A stretch of 36,861 nucleotides of DNA from an uncultured Eubacteriales bacterium (GCA_934503195.1 CAKSVM010000026.1:1-36861), one strand, 5' to 3'. Shown: positions 8,536 to 17,577, counted from the first letter of the stretch. Notes: generated from the sequence alone by a model not told the origin. A program made the numbers and translations.

Positions 8536-9980
8536 ATGAAAAAACGCATTCTTTCCATCGCGCTTTTTTTCGTGCTTCTCGTCTCCTGCGGTGAGACTGA
8601 CGCGCCTGTCACGGGCGGCACCGACAATGAAGGTGTGACATCGACCGAAAATGTCGTGACCTCGCCGTTCGATGCGTTCCCTACCGCGGATTTCGGTCGG
8701 TCCGAGTTCCATATATCTTCGGTAAGACTCAGACGGCTCTAGGCGACTGCTTTGACGTCGCGGATTATACCGGAGAGGCTATCGACGACGCGGTGTGGAA
8801 GCGCAACCGCGCGGTCGAGGAAAAATACAACATTAAGCTCGTATTCAATCTCCAGATGTGGGGGTATCTCAAAGCTCCCGAGACGATCCGGACGCTGACC
8901 CTCGCGGGAGACGACAGCTATGATCTCTACACGGCGACGCATCTTTACCTCGGCTCGCTCGTGGCGGAGCATTATTTCGTCGACTGGAAAGAGGTTCCGA
9001 ACGTCAATCTCGATGCCGACTGGTATATAAAAAAGGCGAACGATATCTTCTCGATCGGAACGAGTACTCCGCTGCTCTTCGGCGATTTCATGGAGTCGAA
9101 TATCCTGCGCTGCTGGAATTTCGCTTTCAACAAGCGGCTTGCCGAGGAGAACAAGCTCGACGATCTCTATTCTGTTGTCGAGGACGGAAAATGGACTGTC
9201 AACTATCTTCGCACGGTCACGAAGGATCTTATGCGCGATCTCAACGGAAACTCCAAGGCCGATGACAGCGATTTCTACGGCTTCGCGATCGACAAGCTGA
9301 GCGGACTTGACGCGTTCAGCCGTTCGCTCGGACTCAACGCGATAACAAAGGACAAGGATAATCTTCCGGTTCTTTCGTACTACAACGAGAACGTCACGAG
9401 AGCCTTTGAAAAGGTTTACGATCTCATCTGGGACAGCGAGGGAACTTATGTCGCGAATGAGTCGCTCGGGCATATAAACACGCTCTTCGCCGAGAGCCGC
9501 GCGGTTATCGCGTCATTCAGGTTTGATCAGTTCATGAACGCCGAAATCCGCGACATGAAGGACGACTACGGCGTTCTGCCCTATCCGAAGCTCGACGAGG
9601 GCGACGGCGGATACGGAACCTATCTCTCGGGAACCTTTTCGGCGCAGATGATAAGCAGTCTCAAGCTCGAGTCGGAGTACGCAAAAATCGGCATGATAAC
9701 CGAGGCTCTGAACGCCTACGGACACGAGTATGTGACTCCGGCGATCTACGAGATCACGCTCAAAACCAAGACCTCGCACGACGAAAAGTCGGTTGAGATG
9801 CTTGATCTGATACTCGATTCGCGCGAATATTCGTTTGATTCCTGCGACGAGTCGAGCTTCAATCTCTCGCCGATAAAGACGATACGCAAGCTGATCGGCT
9901 CGTCGAAGTCGAAGGATATCGCGTCCTACTACGCCTCGAACGAGGCTTCGGCGAAGAAGTGGGTCGGGACGATGATCTAG
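8536..9980 (+). pseudogene. Solute-binding lipoprotein (carbohydrate ABC type), frameshifted
   Basis: The start encodes a lipoprotein signal peptide with lipobox LLVSC at about residues 15-19 and a Thr/Asp-rich linker. The frame breaks near 8712-8720: the first frame ends at 8742, and the following frame continues with FGKTQTALGDCFDVADYTGE and then about 400 residues of a type-1 extracellular solute-binding fold. The combined length (1,445 bases, not a multiple of three) equals about 481 residues, close to the 500-residue intact paralogue at 19387-20889. Both share DLNGNSK and an LPYPK motif. A one-base loss or two-base gain explains it. No permease genes adjoin it. An RpiR regulator follows. 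Confidence 0.85.
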
Positions 9981-10031
9981 GCTTACAACAAGTGATGAAA
10001 ATCAATGAAATCATTCACGGGAGGTGATCTG

Positions 10032-10895
10032 ATGGGTGAAAACGGAAATGATATTCTGACGCATATAAAACGCCGCCTTTCCTCGATGACGGCGGGCGAG
10101 AAGCGGATCGCCGGATTCATTCTGAGCGAGCCGCAGAGGACGACTACGATGACGATGAAGGCTCTGGCCGGGGAGGTCGGGGTATCTGAGGGGAGCGTGG
10201 CGAATTTTGCCACAATGCTCGGCTACGACGGCTACACGGCTATGAAGCTGTCGCTCGCGAGATGTCTTTCGGAGGGCGGAGCACCCTTCTTTGACAACGT
10301 GAGTCCGGGCGACAGTCCGGGAGTGATAATGCGCAAGATGCGCGACAACACGATAGACGCCTTACGCACGACCTGCGACACGATGTCCGAGGCCGATCTC
10401 TCAAAGGCCGCCGCGATTCTCATGGGAGCGAAGCGGCGGATTGAGCTTTACGGAATCGGAAGCTCGGCGATGCTCGCCGAGGACGCGGCGTTCAGGTTCA
10501 TAAAATTAGGACTTCCGGCCGTCGTCGTCCGCGACAGCTATATAAGCTCGGCTTCGGCTCTGATGCTCGATTCCGACTGCGCGGCGATGGCGATTTCCTA
10601 CACAGGACGGACGCACGATATCATAAAAACGATGTCGATCGCTAAGGAAAAGGGCGCGAAGACGATGTGCATAACCTGCTATTCGGACAGTCCGCTCGCG
10701 AAGCTCTGCGATCTTCCGCTGATCGCGGTGTCGGGCGAGGCGGTGGCGTCGAAGCTCGCTACGGTTTCGAGACTCGCGCAGATGCTTATAGTCGACACGC
10801 TATGTGCCTGCATCGCTTCTCAGCGGCGCGACGACGCGATCGAGCGTCAGTCCGAGATCGTCGACGTCTGGGGTGAGTACTGGCTTGGAAACTGA
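10032..10895 (+). CDS. RpiR-family transcriptional regulator (HTH + SIS)
   Basis: 287-residue DNA-binding regulator that senses phosphosugars. The N-terminal HTH_6 domain spans about residues 1-80 (KALAGEVGVSEGSVANFA as recognition region), and the SIS sugar-isomerase-like domain spans about 120-270 (ELYGIGSSAML, AISYTGRTHD). ATG at 10032 is chosen because GGGAGGTGAT sits about 5 bases upstream; an in-frame ATG at 10005 lacks such a site. It lies between a solute-binding protein and a sugar isomerase/oxidoreductase set, so it likely controls these genes in response to a sugar phosphate. No operator could be identified. Confidence 0.93.
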   Translation: MGENGNDILTHIKRRLSSMTAGEKRIAGFILSEPQRTTTMTMKALAGEVGVSEGSVANFATMLGYDGYTAMKLSLARCLSEGGAPFFDNVSPGDSPGVIMRKMRDNTIDALRTTCDTMSEADLSKAAAILMGAKRRIELYGIGSSAMLAEDAAFRFIKLGLPAVVVRDSYISSASALMLDSDCAAMAISYTGRTHDIIKTMSIAKEKGAKTMCITCYSDSPLAKLCDLPLIAVSGEAVASKLATVSRLAQMLIVDTLCACIASQRRDDAIERQSEIVDVWGEYWLGN

Positions 10896-10910
10896 GTTGG
10901 AGGGAATTTT

Positions 10911-11375
10911 ATGGTGTTGGAGTTCGGGACAGATTCCGATATCGACGAGTGGATGAGGCTTGTTAAGGAGATAAGCCCGAGCTTTCCGGGGCTTGAAACC
11001 GAGGAGGCGATCCGCGAACACCGTGAGACGGTTCTGAGGTTTTTCGGGAAAAGGCAGGCGTTATGCGTGAAGGACGGCGGGAAGATCGTCGGGGTACTGC
11101 TCTTTTCGGGGGGACACAACATGATCTGCTGTCTCGGCATCTCGCCTTCGCACAGGCGGCGCGGGATCGCGTCGGCTCTGCTTGAAAAGGCTCTCGGGCA
11201 GCTTGATGGGACGAAGGATATCTCGGTGACGACCTTCCGTGAGGGCGACGAAAGAGGAACCGCGCCGAGGGCTTTGTACAGACGCTTCGGTTTTACCGAG
11301 GATGAACTCTGTGAGGAATTCGGTTATCCTGTGCAGAGGTTTATTCTGCGCGGGTATGACCTCGCGAAGAGATGA
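10911..11375 (+). CDS. GNAT-family N-acetyltransferase
   Basis: 154 residues with the acetyl-CoA-binding motif A seen as RRRGIASALLEKAL (82-95) after a strand ending in LGISPS, and a C-terminal YRRFGF element near 123-128. GGAGGG lies six bases before the ATG. It follows rpiR by 15 bases and overlaps the next GNAT frame by four bases (ATGA). The acceptor substrate is unknown. Confidence 0.88.
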   Translation: MVLEFGTDSDIDEWMRLVKEISPSFPGLETEEAIREHRETVLRFFGKRQALCVKDGGKIVGVLLFSGGHNMICCLGISPSHRRRGIASALLEKALGQLDGTKDISVTTFREGDERGTAPRALYRRFGFTEDELCEEFGYPVQRFILRGYDLAKR

Positions 11376-11926
11376 GATTTTTGAAAATAGAAAAGCTTGA
11401 AAAGAAAGACTGCGCGGGGAAGAAATTCACCTCGCGGTACAGAACGCACGGATATTTTGATATCCGTACGGATGACTCGGGATTCAGGATGGAATATGTC
11501 CCGTTCGGAGAGACTATCGAAAAATCCTTTGACGACGAGTTTTTCGGCGAATGGCTCGGTGATCCGGTGGCTTACGGCGCGTTTGACGGCGGGAAGCTGA
11601 TCGGATTCGTCGGGAGATCGCTTGAAGAATAGAACAACCGCTTCAGAATAAGCAACATCAGCGTTTTTGACGGCTCTGAAAGACGCCGAGGAGTCGGGAC
11701 GCTGCTTATGGAGGTCATAACGAAAGAAGAGGTGAATTCCGGCGCGCGGATGATCGTTCTCGAAACGCAGTCCTGCAACGAGAACTCGATCAGGTTTTAT
11801 AAGAAAAACGGATTTGAGATCATCGGGTTTGATCTTTATTCGTATTCAAACTCTGATCCTGAGCGGCATGAGGTCAGGATCGAAATGGGCAAAAAACTCA
11901 TCCGGCCGGAAGAGTCCGGTTTCTGA
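11372..11926 (+). pseudogene. GNAT acetyltransferase interrupted by an in-frame amber codon
   Basis: The frame is open for 86 codons, reaches TAG at 11630-11632, then continues in the same frame for 97 codons to the end. Read through, it makes a 184-residue GNAT protein: the N-terminal strand region ends in SLEE, then NNRFRISNISVFDGSE, motif A RRRGVGTLLMEV, LETQSCNENSIRFYKKNGFEI and a normal C-terminus. Trp is plausible at the stop position (LEEWNNR), so a single TGG-to-TAG change explains it. The stop could inactivate the gene, be a sequencing error, or be suppressed. Its ATG overlaps the preceding stop. Confidence 0.85.
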
Positions 11927-11947
11927 CAAAAGAAAGGAAAGGCTGAC

Positions 11948-12460
11948 ATGGAAGTCTTATTTCGGACAGAACGGCTTATAGTACGCGCGTTCAGTTATGA
12001 TTTTCTTGAGGATTACTACAGAGAGCTCACGGACGCGATCACAAAATATCAGTTTCCGGACAGCTTCAGGAGTCTTGACGCGGCAAACGAGGTTATGTCG
12101 GGATTCGTGAAGGACATGGAGCTGGGGCGCATGCTTGAGCTTGTCATGCTTACTCCTGACGGAGAGTTTGTCGGTAGTATGGAGGCTTTCGGAGTTGACG
12201 GGGAAACTCCTGAAGTCGGAATCTGGGTCAGGTCCGCGGCACATCATATGGGATACGGATATGAGGCTCTTAGAGGGCTTATCGGCTATCTGAACGCGCG
12301 GAAAAAGTACAGGTATTATATTTATGAGGTGGATGTCAGAAATCTGCCGAGTGTTCATCTGGTGGAAAAATTCCGCTTTGAAAAGGGCGGATATGAAGAA
12401 GCCGTAACAGGCTCCGGTAAGACACTGGAGCTACAGACATATCATATTTTACCGGAATAA
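11948..12460 (+). CDS. GNAT-family N-acetyltransferase (RimJ/RimL-like)
   Basis: 170 residues starting with FRTERLIVRAF, typical of the RimJ/RimL-like branch (Acetyltransf_3). A GIWVRSAAHHMGYGYEAL segment near 96-113 matches motif A, and the C-terminal part has VDVRNLPSVHLVEKFRFE. GAAAGG lies upstream of the ATG. Codon use is a little more AT-rich than in its neighbours, as in the preceding GNAT, hinting at shared recent acquisition. The substrate is unknown. Confidence 0.88.
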   Translation: MEVLFRTERLIVRAFSYDFLEDYYRELTDAITKYQFPDSFRSLDAANEVMSGFVKDMELGRMLELVMLTPDGEFVGSMEAFGVDGETPEVGIWVRSAAHHMGYGYEALRGLIGYLNARKKYRYYIYEVDVRNLPSVHLVEKFRFEKGGYEEAVTGSGKTLELQTYHILPE

Positions 12461-12501
12461 ATCAAATTTCTGAAATACATAAATCGAAAGGAAAATAAAT
12501 T

Positions 12502-13419
12502 ATGAAACACAAGGTAAGTATCTCAATTGGTGAGCTGCAAAGTCAGTTCGGAGACAGAAAGGCTCTTGAACTCGCGAAGGAAATGGGAGCCGACGCGGTG
12601 GATTTCAACACCTGCGGCGGAGACTGGGATTACCGCAATCCGAAGTCGATCTATTCGAAGAGCGACGACGAGATCATCAGCTATTACACCGATCTTAAAA
12701 AGTACGCCGACTCGATCGGACTTGAAATCGGACAGACTCACGGTCAGATCAAGGGCTTTGTCGGCAAGAAGGAGGACGACAACGCGCTCATCGCCAACGG
12801 ACGCATTGACTGTATGGCCGCCGCCGCGCTCGGCGCGCCCTATGTGATCATTCACAGCGTCACGACTATCTTCATGGGTCCTGACTGCCCGCCGAAGACG
12901 ATGCACGATCTCAATTTCGATATGTTCAATCGTCTGATTCCGTTCGCGAAGAAGTACGGCGTGAAGATCGCCAGCGAGACCTTCGGCGACGCGACCGGAC
13001 TCGGATGCTGCGATTTCTTCGGAAATCTCGACGAGTTCCAGAAGTCGTTCAACCGCGTCCGCGCGGTCAGCGACAACGCCGACTGGCTCACGACCTGCGT
13101 CGACACCGGACACTCGAACAAAGCGATGAGATTCAACGGAAATCCTTCCCCGGCCGATGTCATCCGGATCCTGGGGCCGAACGTCTCCGCGCTTCATTTG
13201 AACGACAACGACACGCTCACCGACCAGCACAAGATTCCGATGACCGGAACAATCAACTGGAGAGATGTATTTGACGCGCTGGATGAGGTAAACTATCAGG
13301 GTAACTACAACATGGAGCTGAATCTCTGCCACTTCGGAAAGAAGTTCGCGGTCGAGACGGCGGCCTTCGCCGTCAAGGTCATGAGATTCATGCTCGACGA
13401 ACGCTACGGAAAACAGTGA
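12502..13419 (+). CDS. Sugar phosphate isomerase/epimerase (xylose isomerase-like TIM barrel)
   Basis: 305-residue AP-endonuclease-2/xylose-isomerase-like barrel. The divalent-metal site can be traced as Glu159 (ASETFG), Asp201 and His204 (DTGHS), His232 (ALHLND) and Glu272 (NMELNL). Such enzymes epimerise or isomerise ketoses, inosose or related sugars. It starts a tight run: the oxidoreductase gene begins 13 bases downstream. The context suggests one catabolic module for a sugar, polyol or sugar acid, controlled by the upstream RpiR protein. The substrate cannot be assigned. Confidence 0.9.
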   Translation: MKHKVSISIGELQSQFGDRKALELAKEMGADAVDFNTCGGDWDYRNPKSIYSKSDDEIISYYTDLKKYADSIGLEIGQTHGQIKGFVGKKEDDNALIANGRIDCMAAAALGAPYVIIHSVTTIFMGPDCPPKTMHDLNFDMFNRLIPFAKKYGVKIASETFGDATGLGCCDFFGNLDEFQKSFNRVRAVSDNADWLTTCVDTGHSNKAMRFNGNPSPADVIRILGPNVSALHLNDNDTLTDQHKIPMTGTINWRDVFDALDEVNYQGNYNMELNLCHFGKKFAVETAAFAVKVMRFMLDERYGKQ

Positions 13420-13432
13420 GAAAGGATTTTTC

Positions 13433-14881
13433 ATGAAAACCTACGATATCATCATAATCGGAGCAGGCGTGAACGGCTGTATGCTCGCGCACAAGCTCTC
13501 GAAATACAAGCTTTACGTCGCCGTGATCGAGGCGGGATGCGACGTCGCGTCAGGCGCGTCGAGAGCGAACTCGGCTATCGTTCACGCTGGGTTCGACGCG
13601 GTGTCGGGTACGCTCAAGGCCGCGCTCAACGTCAAAGGCTGCGCCGCGCTCCCCGAAATCGCGCGTCAGCTCGATGTGCCTTACAAAAACAACACGTCGC
13701 TCGTCGTCGCTTTCGGTGAGGAGGACGACAGAACGCTCGAAAAGCTTCTCGAACGCGGAAGAACCAACGGCGTTCCGGGTCTTGAGATAATCTCAAAGGA
13801 AAAGCTTAATGAGCTTGAGCCGAACATCTCCCCGGAGGCGACCTCCGCGCTTCTCGCGCCGACGGCCGGAATAATCTGCCCGTATGATCTGACGATCGCC
13901 TGCGCCGAGAACGCGGCTCTCAACGGCGTCCGGTTCTTCTTTGACAGACGCGTCGACAGAATCGAGAAGCGCGACGGGACGATCAGCGTCTTTGCCGGCG
14001 AAGAGGAATTTTCCGCGAAGTTCGTCGTCAACTCGGCCGGGGTTCATTCGGCCGAGATCGCGAGAATGATCGATCCCGATTTCGCAATCGATATAATTCC
14101 CAGACGCGGCGAATATATGATCCTCGACAAGGCCGAGGGAAAGACCTGCAAGGCCACCCTTTTCGCCTGCCCGAACAAGGAGGGAAAGGGAATTCTCGTC
14201 TCGCCGACCGTCGACGGAAACATCATCGTCGGTCCGAACGCGCACAGGGTTTCGCCCGACGACACGTCGACGACGGCTGTCGGACTCGACGAGGTCTCAA
14301 AGGGCGCGAAGAAGCTTATTCCGGGCGTCAATCTGCGCGCGGTCATCACCTCTTTCGCCGGAGTCAGACCGACTCCCTCGACCGATGATTTCCACATTGA
14401 GCCTTCGGCGAAGGCCGGGAATTTCCTCGATATGGTCGGCATTGAGTCGCCCGGACTCGCCTCGTCGCCGGCGGTCGCCGACTGCGCGATCGAAAAGCTC
14501 GCCGGAATGGGCGTGAAATTTGAAAAGCGCGACGATTACAATCCCTTCAGAACAGCCGACGGACACAGAAAAAAGCCCTTCCGCGAGCTTTCGGACGAGG
14601 AGAAGGTCGAACGCTGCAAGGAGGATCCTTCGTACGGCAAGATAATCTGCCGCTGCGAGACGGTGACCGAGGGAGACATTCTCGACGCGATCCGCCGTCC
14701 GATTCCGGCCAGAACGATCGACATGGTCAAGATGCGCACGCGCGCGGGAATGGGACGCTGTCAGGGCGGATTCTGCTCGCCCAGAGTGGCCGAGCTTATC
14801 TCGGTCGAGCTCGGAATTCCGCTTGACGAGATCACAAAGCGCGGCGGAGAGAGCAGACTGCTCTTCGGAAAGACTAAGTGA
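13433..14881 (+). CDS. FAD-dependent oxidoreductase, GlpA-like, with C-terminal BFD-type Fe-S domain
   Basis: 482 residues. The N-terminal Rossmann site is DIIIIGAGVNGCMLA (5-19), followed by a DAO-type catalytic domain as in glycerol-3-phosphate and 2-hydroxyglutarate dehydrogenases. The C-terminal BFD-like domain carries Cys406, Cys408, Cys443 and Cys448 (CRCE and GRCQGGFC), a [2Fe-2S] pattern. Its stop overlaps a possible GTG of the next gene. With the next two genes it forms a three-part complex also found beside glycerol kinase in other anaerobes, as I recall for Thermotoga. Here there is no glycerol kinase, so glycerol-3-phosphate is only one possible substrate. Confidence 0.9.
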   Translation: MKTYDIIIIGAGVNGCMLAHKLSKYKLYVAVIEAGCDVASGASRANSAIVHAGFDAVSGTLKAALNVKGCAALPEIARQLDVPYKNNTSLVVAFGEEDDRTLEKLLERGRTNGVPGLEIISKEKLNELEPNISPEATSALLAPTAGIICPYDLTIACAENAALNGVRFFFDRRVDRIEKRDGTISVFAGEEEFSAKFVVNSAGVHSAEIARMIDPDFAIDIIPRRGEYMILDKAEGKTCKATLFACPNKEGKGILVSPTVDGNIIVGPNAHRVSPDDTSTTAVGLDEVSKGAKKLIPGVNLRAVITSFAGVRPTPSTDDFHIEPSAKAGNFLDMVGIESPGLASSPAVADCAIEKLAGMGVKFEKRDDYNPFRTADGHRKKPFRELSDEEKVERCKEDPSYGKIICRCETVTEGDILDAIRRPIPARTIDMVKMRTRAGMGRCQGGFCSPRVAELISVELGIPLDEITKRGGESRLLFGKTK

Positions 14882-14889
14882 GGTGCGAT

Positions 14890-16188
14890 ATGGAATACAC
14901 TATGGAAAAGAAACTCGTTGTCGTCGGCGGAGGCCCGGCGGGACTCGCGGCCGCGCTTGAGGCGAACCGCCACGGAATCGCTCCCGACGACATTCTGATA
15001 ATCGAGCGCGACAGGGAGCTCGGCGGAATTCTGAATCAGTGCATACACGCCGGATTCGGTCTGCATATGTTCGGCGAGGAATTGTCGGGACCCGAATATT
15101 CGGGAAGATTCATCGACGAGGTGAAGGAGGCCGGGATCGGTTATGTCACCGACAGCATGGTTCTTTCGGTTTCGGACGACCGGGTTGTGACCTTCGTGTC
15201 GCCGAAGCTCGGATTCGTGATGATGAAGGCCGGAGCGGTCGTTCTCTGCACCGGGTGCCGCGAGAGAACGCGCGGCGCGCTCAACATCCCCGGAACGCGT
15301 CCGGCTGGAATATACTCGGCGGGAACCGCGCAGAGATTCGTCAACATCGAGGGCTATATGCCGGGCAAGAAGGTCGTTATTCTCGGCTCGGGCGATATCG
15401 GACTCATCATGGCACGCAGACTCACGCTTGAGGGCGCGAAGGTGCTTCGCGTCTGCGAGCTGATGCCCTATTCGGGCGGACTGGCGCGGAATATCGCCCA
15501 GTGCCTGAACGACTTTGACATTCCGCTATATCTTTCGCACACGGTCACCGATATCCGCGGCAAGGAGCGGGTTGAGGGAGTCGTGATCTCGGAGGTCGAC
15601 GAGCGTCGCCGTCCGATTCCGGGAACCGAGGAATATGTCGAGTGCGACACGCTGCTTCTCTCGGTCGGACTCATCCCCGAGAACGAACTCGCGAAGTCGG
15701 CCGGGATCACGCTTGACAGGGTGACGGGCGGCGCGGTGGTCAATCAGTACAACGAGACGACTGTTCCGGGAATCTTTGCCTGCGGAAACGCGCTTCACGT
15801 TCACGATCTCGTCGATTTCGTGACGCGCGAGGCCTATATGGCCGGAGGCTCGGCAGCCGAGTTTGTGAAAAACGGTGGGTCGTTCGGGGACGGCGAGAAG
15901 ACGGTCGTAAGCTGCAAGGCGACCGGGGGCGTCCGCTACACGGTGCCACAGAAGCTTGAGCTTTACGGCGCGCCGGAGGAACTGAAGTTCTTCTTCAGAG
16001 TCGACAACATCTATAAGGGTGTGAAGCTTGAGGTGAAGGTCGGCGGCGAGGTCATCAAATCGGTATCGAAGCGATCGGTCGCGCCGGGCGAGATGGAGTC
16101 GATTGTCCTTGGAAAGAACGAGTGTCTGAAGCTCTGGGCCTCGGGCGCGGAAGAGATCGAGATCCATCTGAACAAAGGAGATGAGTGA
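14890..16188 (+). CDS. FAD/NAD(P)-dependent oxidoreductase partner subunit
   Basis: 432 residues of the pyridine-nucleotide-disulfide oxidoreductase fold. The FAD site is VVVGGGPAGLAAALEA near 9-24, a CxxC-like GGILNQCIHAGFG segment follows, then CTGCRERTRG and the NAD(P) site VVILGSGDIGLIMARR near 158-173. It probably passes electrons from the GlpA-like subunit to NAD or another carrier. The ATG at 14890 is preceded by GAGGTG; GTG at 14878 (overlapping the previous stop) and ATG at 14902 are alternatives. Its stop lies within the ribosome-binding region of the DUF1667 gene. Confidence 0.9.
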   Translation: MEYTMEKKLVVVGGGPAGLAAALEANRHGIAPDDILIIERDRELGGILNQCIHAGFGLHMFGEELSGPEYSGRFIDEVKEAGIGYVTDSMVLSVSDDRVVTFVSPKLGFVMMKAGAVVLCTGCRERTRGALNIPGTRPAGIYSAGTAQRFVNIEGYMPGKKVVILGSGDIGLIMARRLTLEGAKVLRVCELMPYSGGLARNIAQCLNDFDIPLYLSHTVTDIRGKERVEGVVISEVDERRRPIPGTEEYVECDTLLLSVGLIPENELAKSAGITLDRVTGGAVVNQYNETTVPGIFACGNALHVHDLVDFVTREAYMAGGSAAEFVKNGGSFGDGEKTVVSCKATGGVRYTVPQKLELYGAPEELKFFFRVDNIYKGVKLEVKVGGEVIKSVSKRSVAPGEMESIVLGKNECLKLWASGAEEIEIHLNKGDE

Positions 16189-16189
16189 A

Positions 16190-16567
16190 ATGGAAGAACT
16201 GATGACAAAAAATCTTACCTGCATTGTCTGCCCGATGGGCTGTCAGCTTGAGGTCAAGCTCGACTCCGAGGGTCGCGTGAAGGACATTTCGGGCAACACC
16301 TGCAAGCGCGGATACGAGTACGCGAAGACCGAGTTCACGAATCCGACGCGCACGCTGACTTCTACCGTGCGGATAATCGGCTCGGATTCCGACAAGCTTC
16401 TTCCAGTCAGAACGGCGACGCCGATTCCGAAGGGAAAGCTCTTTGAGGCGATGAAGCTCATCGACACGATCGAGGTCAAGGCTCCGGTAAAGCGCGGCGA
16501 CGTCGTTTATCACGACTTTGTCGAAAAAGGAACCGATCTTGTCGCCTGCAAGTCGGTGGAGGCGTAA
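16190..16567 (+). CDS. DUF1667 small Cys-rich protein
   Basis: 125 residues with CIVCPMGC (Cys11, 14, 18) and a fourth Cys in GNTCKRG, a molybdopterin-oxidoreductase-like Fe4S4 N-terminal pattern. DUF1667 proteins accompany the two preceding oxidoreductases and likely carry an Fe-S cluster for electron transfer in the same complex. ATG at 16190 is preferred since AAAGGAG lies nine bases upstream; ATG at 16181 touches that site directly. It overlaps no other gene after it; no terminator hairpin follows. Confidence 0.92.
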   Translation: MEELMTKNLTCIVCPMGCQLEVKLDSEGRVKDISGNTCKRGYEYAKTEFTNPTRTLTSTVRIIGSDSDKLLPVRTATPIPKGKLFEAMKLIDTIEVKAPVKRGDVVYHDFVEKGTDLVACKSVEA

Positions 16568-16588
16568 AAAACTCCGGATTTATTCACA

Positions 16589-16605
16589 GTATACAAAATG
16601 TATAC
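16589..16605. repeat. Short palindrome, possible operator
   Basis: GTATAC, five bases (AAAAT), GTATAC. It lies 57 bases upstream of the -35 of the CBM9-like gene. It has the size of a regulator-binding site, but only one copy was seen. Confidence 0.35.
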
Positions 16606-16661
16606 CCTGTTCTACAGCATTTTCACCAAAAAAGTCATGCGAAGTTTGTTGGTTTAGCCAA

Positions 16662-16690
16662 TTGAAATTGTGAAAGAACTGTGATATAAT
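16662..16690 (+). promoter_or_regulatory. Promoter of the CBM9-like exported protein gene
   Basis: TTGAAA (16662-16667), a 17-bp spacer and TATAAT (16685-16690) preceded by TGA. Together with the gene's codon bias it suggests high expression. Confidence 0.82.
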
Positions 16691-16744
16691 TATAGACGTA
16701 GAGAAAATTCTACCAACTGCAACGCAGAGAAAGGAAATAACATC

Positions 16745-17539
16745 ATGAAAAAGTTCAGAACTTTAGCACTCGCAGCACTTCTCGTCACCGCACTTTCCGT
16801 TTCCGCATCCGCGGCTAACTCGTTCGAGGCGGCTACCGGCACTCCCACGATCGACGGTAAGATGGACGACGCGTACAAGGCAGCTCCCGAAATCGCGATC
16901 AACGTCAAGACCTCGGGCGACGGCAAGACCTCCGGTACCGCACGTGTTCTCTGGGACAGCAACAACATCTATGTCTTCTTTGATGTAACCGACCCGATTC
17001 TCTCGGACAAAGCAGCTGACACCTACTGGCAGTCTGACTCGGTTGAGTTCTTCATCAACCTCACCGACAAGAAAGACGATATTACGAAGATCAACGCAGG
17101 TCAGTACACTGCCCAGGCCGATATTCCCGGGGCAAAGGGAGACTGGCAGGGTCGTGGTATGCATCAGGAAGCTAACAAGGCCAAGGCTACCTACAAGTCG
17201 GTAAAGACCGATAAGGGTTACTCGGTTGAAATGCAGATTCCGTGGGGTTCTGACTACACTCCTAAGGCTGACGCAAAGATCGGTGTAGCTTTCCACATCA
17301 ACTCTGACGAAGACGGCAAGTCCGGAACCCGTGAGGGCGAGTACTTCGCAGGTCAGAATCAGACTGAAGCTTGGTCGAAGACTGACAACTATGATACCCT
17401 TACGCTCACCTCGAAGAAGTATGAGGCTCCGAAGAAGGACACTCCCGCAGCGGCTACCGCTGATATGGGCATCGTAGCGGCTCTCGCTGCTCTCGCATCC
17501 TCTGGTGCGGCTTACATCTCGCTCAAGAAGAGAAAGTAA
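16745..17539 (+). CDS. Exported CBM9-like protein with C-terminal membrane/wall anchor
   Basis: 264 residues: a signal peptide (about 1-24, ending ASA), a CBM9-like/DOMON-type beta-sandwich (about 27-225; TIDGKMDDAYKAAP, then ARVLWDSNNIYVFFDVTD and SDSVEFFINLTD), a short Lys/Pro/Ala linker, and a C-terminal segment of TADMG, a hydrophobic stretch and the basic tail KKRK. The tail resembles a cell-wall sorting signal but lacks LPXTG. Binding of saccharides at the surface is inferred from the domain; no enzyme domain is present. Codon use (more GCT/GCA, GGT, CGT) differs from neighbours and looks like that of a highly expressed gene. It has its own promoter and terminator. Confidence 0.88.
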   Translation: MKKFRTLALAALLVTALSVSASAANSFEAATGTPTIDGKMDDAYKAAPEIAINVKTSGDGKTSGTARVLWDSNNIYVFFDVTDPILSDKAADTYWQSDSVEFFINLTDKKDDITKINAGQYTAQADIPGAKGDWQGRGMHQEANKAKATYKSVKTDKGYSVEMQIPWGSDYTPKADAKIGVAFHINSDEDGKSGTREGEYFAGQNQTEAWSKTDNYDTLTLTSKKYEAPKKDTPAAATADMGIVAALAALASSGAAYISLKKRK

Positions 17540-17577
17540 TTATCCGGGATCCGGTTCGCGACAATAAATAGAATCAA

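Noticed and set aside
12523..13434. 303-codon frame antisense to the sugar isomerase
   Set aside because: The sense strand has all metal ligands and a ribosome-binding site; the antisense frame is a shadow.
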